Source: Methanobacterium veterum (GTDB taxonomy: Archaea; Methanobacteriota; Methanobacteria; Methanobacteriales; Methanobacteriaceae). From it: a stretch of DNA of 38,981 bases. Numbering within the stretch: the first letter of the stretch is position 1; each line of letters starts with the position of its first letter. The translations under genes were made by a program, and so were the position numbers. Shown in pieces: positions 25,285-33,652 of this stretch. Under the pieces are notes generated by a model. It made no database searches, was not told the DNA's origin, and was given only the letters and a program-made list of their open reading frames with translations. The DNA lies in the NCBI RefSeq assembly GCF_000745485.1, contig NZ_KN050694.1, forward strand, positions 1-38,981, read 5' to 3'.

Positions 25285-26991
25285 TTATTTTGCAGCAATC
25301 ATTTTAAGCAGATTGTTGGTTAAATCTCCCCTGCTTATGATGCCAATGACTTTGCCATCACAGTCAAGCACAGGAAGCTTTTTAAAGTGGTGCTTTGACA
25401 GGATATTCATGGCCTTTTCGAATGTATCTCCTTTTTCTACTGTGTACAACTGTTTTTTATGCAGGATACTGCCTGCAATTATATGCGCTACATTGGTATT
25501 TATTTTTTCAACCAGCACGTTCTGCTCTGTTTCGCCTTCTTCAACAAGTACACTGTAGATAAAATCACGAGCAGATCCTTCTTTTGGTGCAAGGTAGCGG
25601 ATAATATCCCCGTCGCTGACTATTCCAATTAGTTTATTATGGTTGTCGACCACTGGAACTCCTCCAATATTGTGTTCAATCAGCAGTTTCAGCAGGTCTT
25701 TAATAGTCGCTTCTGGCCTGATGGAAACAACGTCGCGGATCATGAAGTCTTTAACTTTCAAAACATTTCCTCCTAGTTTTTCTTCAATTTTTTCAGCTCT
25801 ATCAACATGGTAAACATGTTTGCGGTTTATCAGCACAAATACCACAGAACCAAGGACAAAGCATCCTCCCACAATAAATGGGACATGGGGTGAAAATAAT
25901 TCGGCTAATATTCCTGCTAATGCAGGGGCAATTGCAGAACCTATAAAACGCAAAAAACTGTATGCAGCAGATGCAGTGGAACGTTCAACAGGGGCAGCGT
26001 TCATAACGGCGGTTGTAATCAGTGTATTGTTATTTCCAAGCAGCGCGCCTGAAAAAATAATGCATGCAATAACAACCCATTGTACCGATGTCCAGATACC
26101 CATAACCAGGAGAACAACTGCAAACAGGGTTAACATTACACACATGGATTTAATTGTTCCAAACCTCTGCTGAAGTTTAGGCGCCACGAAGACCGATGTA
26201 ACAGCAAGCAGGACACCCCAACCTACAAATACTAGTCCTATTCCAAAGGCATCTAACCCCATGATAAACGGCGCATATGCAAGGAGGGTGAAAAAGCCAA
26301 AGTTGTAAAGACACGCTGCAATCCCAAACACCCTGATGGGGCGGTGTTTCATAGCCCTAAATGGATCAAGTAAAGATGTAGTTGATTTTGTTTTAGTTGG
26401 GGCTTCTGGTTTCTTTGGCATTAGGGTAATAAGGAAAATGAATGCCACTGCCATTAGTATGCCAACCCCAATAAATGGATATCTCCAGGATGCTCCTCCA
26501 AGTAAACCTCCAAGGAGGGGACCTACTGATATTCCCAGGCCAATGGCTGCTTCGTACAAAATGACAGATTTAGCTGTCCCACTTTTTGAGAGGGTTACTA
26601 TGGCAGTTAATGCAGTGGCCACGAAAAGGGCGTTGCCTATTCCCCAAAATCCCCTCAGCCCCACAATTGTCCAGATGTTGTTTGAAAGACCTCCGAGAGT
26701 TGAAAATGCTGCTATAATTATGACTCCCATGATTAATGTCTTTTTGATACCCAGTCTTGTAGAAATAGCCCCTGTAATGAGCATGGCTACTGCCATTACT
26801 GCATTATAACTTGTAAACAGCAGGGTAACTTGACTTGGGCTTGCCCCTAACTGATTGGAGATGGCTGGTAGAATGGGGTCAACAAGCCCAAGGCCCATGA
26901 AAGCAACAATGGATGCGAAAAATACGGCCCATACTGCTTTAGGTTGACCTTTATTATTTTCTGAATTTGATGGGGTAGATGATAATGACAT
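25285..26991 (-). CDS. MFS transporter fused to a C-terminal CBS pair
   Basis: A 568-residue protein. Residues about 18-395 are a 12-TM major facilitator of the drug:H+ antiporter type (AVWAVFFASIVAFMGLGLVD, with GAISTRLGIKKTL as the loop 2-3 motif). Residues about 414-568 are two CBS domains: MIRDVVSIRPEATIKDLLKL...VPVVD...GIVSDGDIIRYL and LYTVEKGDTFEKAMNIL...LPVLD...GIISRGDL. CBS pairs bind adenine nucleotides and would let the energy state gate export. The start is supported by AGGAGGAAAAA. A MarR gene lies upstream on the same strand, 133 bp away, with paired operator-like repeats, so it probably controls it. Substrate unknown; possibly a multidrug exporter. Confidence 0.92.
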   Translation of the reverse strand: MSLSSTPSNSENNKGQPKAVWAVFFASIVAFMGLGLVDPILPAISNQLGASPSQVTLLFTSYNAVMAVAMLITGAISTRLGIKKTLIMGVIIIAAFSTLGGLSNNIWTIVGLRGFWGIGNALFVATALTAIVTLSKSGTAKSVILYEAAIGLGISVGPLLGGLLGGASWRYPFIGVGILMAVAFIFLITLMPKKPEAPTKTKSTTSLLDPFRAMKHRPIRVFGIAACLYNFGFFTLLAYAPFIMGLDAFGIGLVFVGWGVLLAVTSVFVAPKLQQRFGTIKSMCVMLTLFAVVLLVMGIWTSVQWVVIACIIFSGALLGNNNTLITTAVMNAAPVERSTASAAYSFLRFIGSAIAPALAGILAELFSPHVPFIVGGCFVLGSVVFVLINRKHVYHVDRAEKIEEKLGGNVLKVKDFMIRDVVSIRPEATIKDLLKLLIEHNIGGVPVVDNHNKLIGIVSDGDIIRYLAPKEGSARDFIYSVLVEEGETEQNVLVEKINTNVAHIIAGSILHKKQLYTVEKGDTFEKAMNILSKHHFKKLPVLDCDGKVIGIISRGDLTNNLLKMIAAK

Positions 26992-27053
26992 TTTTTCCTC
27001 CTTTAATTACCTGAGAATCTGAAAACCTTTGAAATAGACATAATTTAATAGAA

Positions 27054-27079
27054 TGATTTATCAATAATTGATTTATCAA
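27054..27079. promoter_or_regulatory. Probable MarR operator upstream of the MFS gene
   Basis: Two copies of TGATTTATCAA, 15 bp apart (27054-27064 and 27069-27079), the second being the near-palindrome TTGATTTATCAA. The same arrangement, with the same 15-bp period, occurs upstream of the marR-type gene at 27574-27600. Confidence 0.55.
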
Positions 27080-27124
27080 CTATTATAATATTAAATTAGC
27101 AGTAACTATTAACTTTAAAAAAAG

Positions 27125-27553
27125 CTATTCTAGATTTGAAATTAATTTATTTAATGAGAGTTCTAATTGTTTCAGCTCATTTTCACTAAATATGGAATTA
27201 ATTTCATGCAGACTTTGAGACATTATTACAGCTGTTTTGTTATATAAATCATGACCTTTATCTGTTAAATATATTAGAAATTCTCTTTTATCGTAGGTAG
27301 AATTTTTTCTTTCCACCAGTTCTTTATTTTCAAGTATATTTAATATTCTTGTAACAGCTGCCCTGTCTTTAAGCGACATTTCAGCTATTTTTTTCTGGTT
27401 ACACCCTTCTGCGCGGTATACTCTACTTAAAATGGCCCACTGTTCCAGTGAGATATCATATTCTTTGAGTTCATCCTGGAGTTTTCTTTTTAATAAATAC
27501 CTGGATTTAGAAATTAGCCATATAATAGAACTTTCATCGAGAAGGTAGTCCAT
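27125..27553 (-). CDS. MarR-family transcriptional regulator
   Basis: A 142-residue MarR protein. The winged helix region runs from LEQWAILSRVYRAEGCNQKK through IAEMSLKDRAAVTRILNILE (recognition helix) to the wing ELVERKNSTYDKREFLIYLT, where D..R is the wing signature. The flanking helices form the dimer. MarR proteins usually repress an adjacent transporter and release on binding a phenolic or drug ligand; here the MFS-CBS gene is downstream. The RBS is GGAGTAATTTAT. Operator-like repeats before both genes suggest autoregulation plus control of the transporter. Confidence 0.92.
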   Translation of the reverse strand: MDYLLDESSIIWLISKSRYLLKRKLQDELKEYDISLEQWAILSRVYRAEGCNQKKIAEMSLKDRAAVTRILNILENKELVERKNSTYDKREFLIYLTDKGHDLYNKTAVIMSQSLHEINSIFSENELKQLELSLNKLISNLE

Positions 27554-27573
27554 ATAAATTACTCCATATAATG

Positions 27574-27600
27574 TTGATATGTCAATAGTTGATATGTTAA
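27574..27600. promoter_or_regulatory. Probable MarR operator upstream of the marR-type gene
   Basis: TTGATATGTCAA (27574-27585) and TTGATATGTTAA (27589-27600), palindromic half-sites TTGA/TCAA, 15 bp apart, 21 bp before the start codon. Confidence 0.55.
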
Positions 27601-27885
27601 GTATGTTCTGCAGGCATATAAACCTTTCCAGGAATCCTTGAAATGATCTTGAAAGTTAATTTTAATTTATTTAATTAATTAAAAAAGTTAATTTAAGACT
27701 TAATTATTTAAAAAATCATTTTTATTGTTTATTTTTAATAAAAATAAGGCTATTTAAAGATAATTAATTTAGCATTATATAATAAGTTAGCTTTCATCTT
27801 TTAATCATGCACTGCCTTAAAATTTACAAAAATATAATTATTATGTAGTTAATATATTTATAAAAGAAAAAAGGGGGATGAAATT
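27601..27885. other. AT-rich divergent intergenic region
   Basis: Between the MarR gene and the small membrane-protein gene. It must hold two divergent promoters; beyond AT runs (AATATATTTATAAAAG near 27851-27866 for the plus-strand gene) nothing distinct is seen. Confidence 0.35.
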
Positions 27886-28044
27886 ATGAATGATAAAATT
27901 ACGGGTATAATCTACATTATAATAGCTATTTTAATAGTAGTAGTAAGAATTGCAGTTCCAAGTTTCTTTGATTATTTAATAATGATAATAGCGGCCATAT
28001 TGCTGATACTGGGAATTTATCTGTTACTTTTTAAAAAGTATTGA
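27886..28044 (+). CDS. Small two-TM membrane protein (52 aa)
   Basis: ATG at 27886 behind AAAAGGGGGATGAAATT, reading MNDKITGIIYIIIAILIVVV, RIAVPSFFDYLIMIIAAILL, then ILGIYLLLFKKY and TGA. There are two hydrophobic helices with a short R..PSFFDY turn and a basic end; both termini probably face the cytosol. Proteins of this size and build are common in methanogens; function unknown. Confidence 0.72.
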   Translation: MNDKITGIIYIIIAILIVVVRIAVPSFFDYLIMIIAAILLILGIYLLLFKKY

Positions 28045-28166
28045 ACAATTCCTTTTTTTTTAGTTTATATGGAGTGAATTAATTTATATTCTCGTATCCG
28101 ATTTTTACCCTATCTGTTGTTGTTTAAAATGTATTGAACAATTTCTATTTTTAGTAGTATAGGCTG

Positions 28167-28814
28167 TTAAATCACGTCGTATTCCAGTATCAGATCTTCA
28201 CCTAAACCATAACTCTTTTTAAGTTTTAATTTAACCGCATCTTTCATCTTATCAATACCTTCGCCATCGACAAGAGTTTTGGCATTGGAACCTCCTGCAA
28301 TCATTGGAGCTACACATACCCTGACTTCATCAACAAGTCCATTTTCAAGCATTGAATAGTTCAGTGTTGATCCCCCTTCAAGCATCAGTGTCTTTATCCC
28401 TGTTTTTGAAAGTTCATTCATTAAAGATTTAAGATCAACTCTATCTTTACCGCATTTTAAAACAGTTGCTTTTTTTTCTAGAGCTTCGGTCTTTTCAGGG
28501 TCTGTATTTTCTGTTGTTGCTATTATTGTAGGTGCGTCATTGTTTAAAATACGAAAGTTTAGGGGAGTACGGGCTTTGCTGTCAACAACTATTCTTACAG
28601 GGTTGTCCTCAGGATCAGCTTCAATTTTGTGCACGGTAAGTCTTGGATCATCTGCAAGAAGCGTGTTTATTCCAACCATTATTGCATCCATGTCTTTCCG
28701 CAGCTTATGAACTCTTATTAAATCTTCTTTACCTGAAATTTCAGAACTTCCTGTTCTGGTTGCAATTTTACCGTCTAAGGTCATTGCAGCGTTTAATATT
28801 ACATGAGGTTTCAT
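28167..28814 (-). CDS. 2,5-diamino-6-(ribosylamino)-4(3H)-pyrimidinone 5'-phosphate reductase
   Basis: A 215-residue archaeal RibD-C-type reductase. The NADPH-dependent enzyme reduces the ribose of the GTP-derived pyrimidine to ribityl, an early step in riboflavin and F420/FO precursor synthesis. Signatures are MKPHVILNAAMTLDGKIATR at the start, DAIMVGINTLLADDPRLTV, RIVVDSKARTPL, LMLEGGSTLNYSML and VDEVRVCVAPMIAGGSNAKT. The family normally begins at MKPHV, so I place the start at 28814 rather than at 28835, with GTGATAAA just before. The length matches the archaeal family. No other riboflavin gene is adjacent. Confidence 0.92.
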   Translation of the reverse strand: MKPHVILNAAMTLDGKIATRTGSSEISGKEDLIRVHKLRKDMDAIMVGINTLLADDPRLTVHKIEADPEDNPVRIVVDSKARTPLNFRILNNDAPTIIATTENTDPEKTEALEKKATVLKCGKDRVDLKSLMNELSKTGIKTLMLEGGSTLNYSMLENGLVDEVRVCVAPMIAGGSNAKTLVDGEGIDKMKDAVKLKLKKSYGLGEDLILEYDVI

Positions 28815-28860
28815 TTTATCACGTTTGCAAATCATTTAAGCTTTAAATTGTTTTTGGAAT

Positions 28861-28898
28861 GTAAAAAAAATAATGGAATGTAGGCGGTTAGTAGCCGC
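28861..28898 (-). terminator. Hairpin over the stop codon with T run
   Basis: On the minus strand GGCGG-CTACTAA-CCGCC spans the stop codon of the small secreted protein and is followed by TACATTCCATTATTTTTTTT. It would end that transcript before the reductase gene. Confidence 0.55.
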
Positions 28899-29160
28899 CA
28901 AATATCTGCTGGATGTTCTGTACTATGGAACTTACAGTATTTAAAACTGAATTTATGCTGTTTAGAATGTCCTGGATCGGATCCAGTGTGTTCTGGACAT
29001 CTTGGGCGGTCTGGTTAACTGTATCAGAAGCGTTGTTAATTGCTTCTTGTGTTGTGTTTGTAATATTGTCCACTGAAGGTATGGATGATACTGCACTTAC
29101 AGATTGGAGGCCAAATCCTATTATTATAATGATTACTGCCAGTATACTAACGATTTTCAT
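28888..29160 (-). CDS. Small secreted amphipathic protein
   Basis: A 90-residue exported protein. A signal peptide (MKIVSILAVIIIIIGFGLQS) with cleavage near VSAV is followed by a Ser/Thr/Asn/Gln-rich amphipathic helical chain with hydrophobic residues every three to four positions (IQDILNSINSVLNTVSSIVQ) ending FGGY. The start at 29160 gives the better distance (8 bp) to GAGG; an upstream in-frame ATG at 29166 is too close. It could be a small surface or membrane-associated peptide; no known function. Confidence 0.75.
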   Translation of the reverse strand: MKIVSILAVIIIIIGFGLQSVSAVSSIPSVDNITNTTQEAINNASDTVNQTAQDVQNTLDPIQDILNSINSVLNTVSSIVQNIQQIFGGY

Positions 29161-29384
29161 ATTCATTCCCTCATCTCTATTTTTTATTTAAAATTTAAGA
29201 GTATTTTAAACATCATTATATTTAACATGTTAACCTGATTGATTTAAAATGGTATCAAATGTAAATGATTTAGAGAAAGATATGTTGTAATATTTTACTT
29301 TTAAAATTTAGAACTTTCAGTTTATAAACTAAGTTAAAAAACAGCTGCAATTAATTTCAGCTAACACATGGATTATTTCGTGAA

Positions 29385-29678
29385 CTATCCTTTCTGGTCG
29401 TTTAAAAAATGGCCGTCCATAATTTTGTCCACTACACATTCATAATATTCTTTAAATTCATAGATAGCAGATTCAATGTATTCTGGAGTTAGTTCGTGAA
29501 AATAGTCAAGTTTTAGCAGTACGATAATTTCTTTAGGATTACTGAAAAGTTCATCTATAAATGCTTCTTCTTTATATGCTTTTAACTTCATGTTAATTTC
29601 GTCTATATGGTCGAACAGCCATCCATCATCCAGAAATGAGAATATATTATGTCCTGTAATTCCTATCTGTTTTAACAT
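29385..29678 (-). CDS. Hypothetical acidic protein
   Basis: A 97-residue soluble helical protein of unknown family, rich in Glu, Asp, Phe and Tyr (DDGWLFDHIDEINMKLKAYK, AIYEFKEYYECVVDKIMDG). The start has AAGTGATAATTC upstream, a weak RBS. Monocistronic; the neighbours give no functional clue. Confidence 0.66.
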   Translation of the reverse strand: MLKQIGITGHNIFSFLDDGWLFDHIDEINMKLKAYKEEAFIDELFSNPKEIIVLLKLDYFHELTPEYIESAIYEFKEYYECVVDKIMDGHFLNDQKG

Positions 29679-30018
29679 GAATTATCACTTAAACAATTGA
29701 TCCTTAAGGTTGTATTAATCTATTAGAAATTAGCATGTATATTCTCATCTGTAATATAAATTATTTTCTATTTAGTTTTTAACAATGAAATTATAATTAT
29801 CAAAAGACAGTATAGGAAAATTAATTTCCAAATTTCTCATTAGTAGACATTAATTGGGATTAGAACTCAATTTTTAGGAGTACATATGTCAGTATGTGCT
29901 TTGATATTCATTTTTGCTCCAAATAAGATGGTGATAGCAATAAATTAATAAAAAAGTTTAAAATAACTTGAATCAAAACTAAATACGTGGATTTTGACTA
30001 ATTAAATGGAGACGAAAA
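29679..30018. other. Divergent intergenic region
   Basis: About 340 bp between two divergent genes, with no supported ORF; it holds both promoters by position. Confidence 0.4.
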
Positions 30019-30402
30019 ATGAGTGAAGATAGATACAAAAAAGGGTTAGAAATGCTTAAAATGATGCATCCCAAGTCTTATGGAGAATTAGCAGATAATC
30101 TAAAGGATATTGCTCCTGATCTAGCGCGTTTTGTTGCTGAATTTCCTTATGCGGATGTTTATACCCGTCCGGGTTTGGATCTAAAAACAAGGGAACTTGT
30201 AACAATTGCAAGTCTTACAACTTTAGGACATGCCCAAACAGAACTCAAGAGCCATATCTTAGGGGCCTTAAATGTGGGCTGCACCCGTGAAGAGATCGTG
30301 GAAGTATTGATCCAGATGGCTGTCTATGCTGGCTTTCCAACGGCTTTAAACGCAGTATATACAGCTAAAGAAGTGTTTGAAGAGCTGGATAATGAAGAAT
30401 AA
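30019..30402 (+). CDS. Carboxymuconolactone decarboxylase (AhpD-like) family protein
   Basis: A 127-residue CMD-domain protein. It has the family core: [20 protein letters not shown], then [20 protein letters not shown] and [20 protein letters not shown]. The AhpD-type CxxC redox pair is absent (a single Cys, in VGCTREE), so it resembles gamma-carboxymuconolactone decarboxylase-like proteins rather than a thiol peroxidase. Such proteins are common in methanogens without a known substrate. It is probably a cytosolic oligomer. The RBS GGAGACGAAAA fixes the start. Confidence 0.92.
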   Translation: MSEDRYKKGLEMLKMMHPKSYGELADNLKDIAPDLARFVAEFPYADVYTRPGLDLKTRELVTIASLTTLGHAQTELKSHILGALNVGCTREEIVEVLIQMAVYAGFPTALNAVYTAKEVFEELDNEE

Positions 30403-30635
30403 TTATAATTATTTTTCTTTTTAGATTTTAGCCCTAACTAAAAAATTTTATTAATCGTATGAATTTGTTAAAATTGAATTTTGATGTTTATCTGGATTAT
30501 ATTATGAAATAAGGTTTTTTTTATCCCTCTATTTAAATGGATGATTCGAAACTTTGGCCTGGATGAAATGTATAAATATCATTTTTAATAGTAATAATAT
30601 ATAGAATATATGTATGAATAAAGAAAGGTGATAGT

Positions 30636-30866
30636 ATGCATGTTGTGGGCGATTTGGTTGGAAAAGAAGTTGTGGACAGCTCTGGAGATAGAGTTGGAGA
30701 AGTTAAAGACGTAGAAATAGTTAGAGGAAAACAACAGGTTAAATCATTGGTAATTAAGGAAGGGGGAGCAGCTACAAAAATAGGCCTGGGTGAAAAGAAA
30801 GTTATACCATGCAACCAGGTTGATAATATCGGAGAAAAGGTAATGCTTAAGTCAAAAATGCGTTGA
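30636..30866 (+). CDS. PRC-barrel domain protein
   Basis: A 76-residue single PRC-barrel: VGDLVGKEVVDSSGDRVGEV, KDVEIVRG, then KSLVIKEGG and a conserved end VIPCNQVDNIGEKVMLK. Stand-alone PRC-barrels are frequent in archaea and are linked to RNA processing or cell division (the CdpB type) by other work; the specific role here is open. The RBS AAAGGTGATAGT supports the start. Confidence 0.9.
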   Translation: MHVVGDLVGKEVVDSSGDRVGEVKDVEIVRGKQQVKSLVIKEGGAATKIGLGEKKVIPCNQVDNIGEKVMLKSKMR

Positions 30867-31006
30867 ACTGTGAAAAATCATCTATAATATGAATGATTTT
30901 TCATCATTTTTTTAAAATTAACCTCTAATTTAAATCTTAAACTTATTAAATAATTTTTACAAAAAATAGAATAAAAAAATAAAACCATTCATTTTTGTTG
31001 AATTAT

Positions 31007-31642
31007 TTAAATGGGTTTTGTTAACCATGGAGTGTATTTTACATGGCCATAAATATCTTTTTCAGTTGGGCCTGCTGCAGAACCCCACCAATTTGATAGG
31101 GCTTCTACATAAACATCGCTATTGCAGTAGATAGCATGGGCTGTTTTAGAATTATTATCTCTGAAATTAGATTTTTTTACTGTACATTTACCCATATTTT
31201 TATTGTAGATAGCGCCGCCTTCGTTTGATTTATTAGCTTCAAAAGTGCACTCTTCTACGGTTAAAGTACCTTTATTGTAGATAGCACCGCCGTTATCTCC
31301 TATTCCATTTTTCATTGTTAAATTTTGGATTTTTAGGTGAGCATCATAACCAATTTCAAATATAGAAAAAATTTTTTCTCCATCTATTACGGTATATTTT
31401 TGGCTTTCACCAATTATTGTAACATTTTTATCAATTATCAGCGCGTTATTGCCATTTCCAGTGTAGATCCCGTTTTTTAACCGTATTGTTTCGTCTGTTT
31501 CTACTTCTTTAAGGGCTTTCTTTATTGTTCGATATGGACTGTAATCTGCACCAGTGTTATCATCTTTTCCAGTATCAGGATCAACATAGATGCTGTCATT
31601 TAACCTATTACCTAAAACTCCTCTTGTTGTTTTATATTCGAT
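31007..31642 (-). CDS. Beta-helix surface-type protein lacking an ATG start
   Basis: About 211 residues of a parallel beta-helix domain: IYVDPDTGKDDNTGADYSPY, RTIKKAL, then NGIYTGNGNNALIIDKNVTI and repeats NGGAIYNKGTLTVEECTFEA, EGGAIYNKNMG, like those of the adhesin at 1-2274. It ends with NWWGSAAGPT, a typical terminal motif. No signal peptide is present. AAAGGAAGTGAAAAG is an excellent RBS, but the codon at the right distance is ATC (31642), with no in-frame ATG; the only upstream alternative, TTG at 31693, lacks an RBS. It is either an AUC start or an N-terminally truncated remnant, which the missing signal peptide favours. Confidence 0.6.
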   Translation of the reverse strand: MEYKTTRGVLGNRLNDSIYVDPDTGKDDNTGADYSPYRTIKKALKEVETDETIRLKNGIYTGNGNNALIIDKNVTIIGESQKYTVIDGEKIFSIFEIGYDAHLKIQNLTMKNGIGDNGGAIYNKGTLTVEECTFEANKSNEGGAIYNKNMGKCTVKKSNFRDNNSKTAHAIYCNSDVYVEALSNWWGSAAGPTEKDIYGHVKYTPWLTKPI

Positions 31643-31693
31643 CTTTTCACTTCCTTTATGCCGTAATAATAAATGATTACAAGTAAGTAGCAA

Positions 31694-32276
31694 ATGATAT
31701 AAATAATTTTCCTAAAATCAAGCTGTAATTGCAATTCATTTATTTTATATGGATCGAAATAAGCTCATCATACATAAATAATAATTATTTAATAAAATAA
31801 ATGGCTTAAATTTATTAATAATCTCTATTAATGTTATTTAAACTGTTATATGTGCATAAAATTATAAATAAATTTTAATGTAAGATTAAAATTATTTAAA
31901 AGGCTAAAAATAACTTATTTTATATAACTACTTTTTATGAATTCCCAAAACATTGGCGCTCTATTTAGAAGGTACCAGTCATAGTTTTCATGCTTATTGA
32001 TGACCATTTCTTTATTATTTGATTTAATTTATAAATGTACTACATTTTCACAAATTCACTTATATTTAATTTTATATGGAAGAATAATAACATTAAAATA
32101 TGGAGTTTGAGCAGTTAAAAATTAAATTTTTATAATCACAATGGTAATAATATTTAATATTAAAATTCAATTCCATAGCTTAATAATAATCACTAAATAC
32201 TGGAGTTAAATAATTTCATTACAGCATCAATGTGATTAATAGCACATAATCGACTTATTAATATTCATAAGTTCTC
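31694..32276. other. AT-rich intergenic region
   Basis: Nearly 600 bp. It holds only the doubtful 30-codon ORF at 31915-32007; the right end leads into the structured region at 32277. Confidence 0.4.
31915..32007 (-). CDS. Doubtful 30-codon ORF, possible gene remnant
   Basis: Reads MVINKHENYDWYLLNRAPMF then WEFIKSSYIK and stop. The high content of Trp, Tyr and Phe looks protein-like and is unusual for random AT-rich DNA, but there is no RBS and no family is recognised. It could be a fragment of a longer, lost gene. Confidence 0.3.
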   Translation of the reverse strand: MVINKHENYDWYLLNRAPMFWEFIKSSYIK

Positions 32277-32382
32277 AAAGGTGTAAGACCACTACAAAAT
32301 AAGCACCTACCATTAAAGGGGCACTCATTAAACTCCATGATACCGTGAGAAGAGTGCCCCTAGGTTAATATGTTACACGTTT
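32277..32382. ncRNA. Candidate structured RNA (strand uncertain)
   Basis: A GC-richer island with nested pairing: outer stem GTGTAA/TTACAC (32281-32286 with 32373-32378), extendable by AAA/TTT; arm one AGGTG/CACCT (32279-32283 with 32304-32308), which competes with the outer stem; arm two ATTAA-AGGGGCACTC (32312-32326) with GAGTGCCCCT-agg-TTAAT (32352-32369), 15 bp with a 3-nt bulge. A minus-strand TATA-like TTTTATATACC (32396-32406) would start an RNA at about 32377, the base of the outer stem; a plus-strand TATA-like box at about 32256 is also possible. No known family is recognised. Confidence 0.5.
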
Positions 32383-32497
32383 ATTCTTACGAGGGGTATA
32401 TAAAAAAGTAGGAAATATAATTCAAATTAAGTTAAGCCCTATTATGAAACCCCCATCCTGGTGACAATAAGAAAATATTAAAAAGAATAAGTTCATT

Positions 32498-32698
32498 TTA
32501 ACTAACATAAATAACGGCCAGAATAATAAGTATAATTCCGCCTAAAAGCACACCTATATATTTTGGATACTCCATACTTGAATCGTTGATTAAGTATTTA
32601 TCAGGTGAATCTTTTCTCCTTCCAGTTACAATTGATATTAAAAAATATAAAGCTGTGAAAATAATGATTATTCCAAATATTAAAAGATCATTTTGCAT
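32498..32698 (-). CDS. Small two-TM membrane protein
   Basis: A 66-residue protein with TM helices at residues 4-24 (DLLIFGIIIIFTALYFLISI) and 46-65 (YIGVLLGGIILIILAVIYV), joined by a basic then polar loop (TGRRKDSPDKYLINDSSMEY). No RBS lies before the ATG, so a leaderless transcript is likely. No function is recognised. Confidence 0.6.
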   Translation of the reverse strand: MQNDLLIFGIIIIFTALYFLISIVTGRRKDSPDKYLINDSSMEYPKYIGVLLGGIILIILAVIYVS

Positions 32699-32851
32699 AA
32701 TAAATTTTTGCTAAATACACTATAAAAAACTAACTGGATATGCAGTTTCCTATTAAAATCTCAATTTTTTTATAGTTTTTTTATGGAATCAATTTAATTT
32801 CTTTTTTAAAGGAGCAAAATGAAGTATTGGAATTGTAATTGATAGTAGAGA

Positions 32852-33610
32852 TTAAATATCAAAAACTTTCCTTGCATTCCGTTCTGTTTTTTTATCTACC
32901 TTAAATACAGGTAAAGATTTTACATCAGCAATCTTTTTAACTGCTTCTTCTACAAATGAAGGCTCATTTTTTTGTCCTTTGAAAGGTGAAAGATAAGGGC
33001 TGTCAGTTTCAGTTAGTATATTTTGAATTGGTATTTCTTCTACAAGCTCTTCATGATAATTGGAATAAGCAATTATGGTTGAAAATGAAATATAATAGCT
33101 TTCATCTACTATTTTATGTGCTGTTTCAATATCCCCACCATAACAGTGGAATATAACATCGATATCTTTTGAATGCTCTTTTATTATCTCAAAAGCTTTT
33201 AATTCAGCATCTCTTGCGTGAAGTATGATGGGCATTTCATATTCATTTGCAAGGTCGATGAATGTTTTGAAGACTTTTACCTGCCTGTTTCTTGATTCAG
33301 TATCTTTTACTTCATGAAAATCAAGGCCAGTTTCTCCAATAGCTACTGCTTTGTCTATATTTTCATGTATTTCTTTAACTGCTTTCTCGATTATGTCAAG
33401 ATCTGCTTTTGTCGCACTAACGGGGTGAAATCCAAGTGCAGCATGTGTAAAACCTTTATAATCTTCTACAAGCTTTAAAGCTCTTCTATTTCCGCCTAAT
33501 GTAGCTCCAGAATCAACAATGGCAGACAATTTTTTCTTTGCCCGTGCCATTACCTCTTCCCTGTTTTTGTTAAAATCTTTAAAATCAACATGACAATGTA
33601 CATCGATCAT
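32852..33610 (-). CDS. TatD-family metal-dependent hydrolase
   Basis: A 252-residue TIM-barrel hydrolase of the TatD type. It starts MIDVHCHVDF with the H-x-H metal site, followed by AIGETGLDFHEV (Glu ligand), PIILHARDAELKAFE (His), VIFHCYGG (His) and LTETDSPYLSP (Asp ligand). All catalytic ligands are present. TatD proteins are magnesium-dependent 3' exonucleases acting in DNA repair or turnover. GAGGGAACGTT precedes the ATG. It follows the uppS gene on the same strand 42 bp away and may belong to one operon with mtxX and uppS. Confidence 0.92.
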   Translation of the reverse strand: MIDVHCHVDFKDFNKNREEVMARAKKKLSAIVDSGATLGGNRRALKLVEDYKGFTHAALGFHPVSATKADLDIIEKAVKEIHENIDKAVAIGETGLDFHEVKDTESRNRQVKVFKTFIDLANEYEMPIILHARDAELKAFEIIKEHSKDIDVIFHCYGGDIETAHKIVDESYYISFSTIIAYSNYHEELVEEIPIQNILTETDSPYLSPFKGQKNEPSFVEEAVKKIADVKSLPVFKVDKKTERNARKVFDI

Positions 33611-33652
33611 AACGTTCCCTCAACTTTAAATAAAATTAAGTAAATTATAGGT

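Noticed and set aside
25820..26809. Plus-strand ORFs of 117 and 157 residues opposite the MFS-CBS gene
   Set aside because: The minus-strand MFS-CBS frame has full domain structure and RBS; the plus frames show no protein-like pattern.
30533..30814. Minus-strand ORF of 93 residues over the PRC-barrel gene
   Set aside because: The plus-strand PRC-barrel has a clear domain and RBS.
32277..32382. The 32.3-kb island as RNase P or SRP RNA
   Set aside because: Far too short, and the conserved core sequences of these RNAs were not seen.
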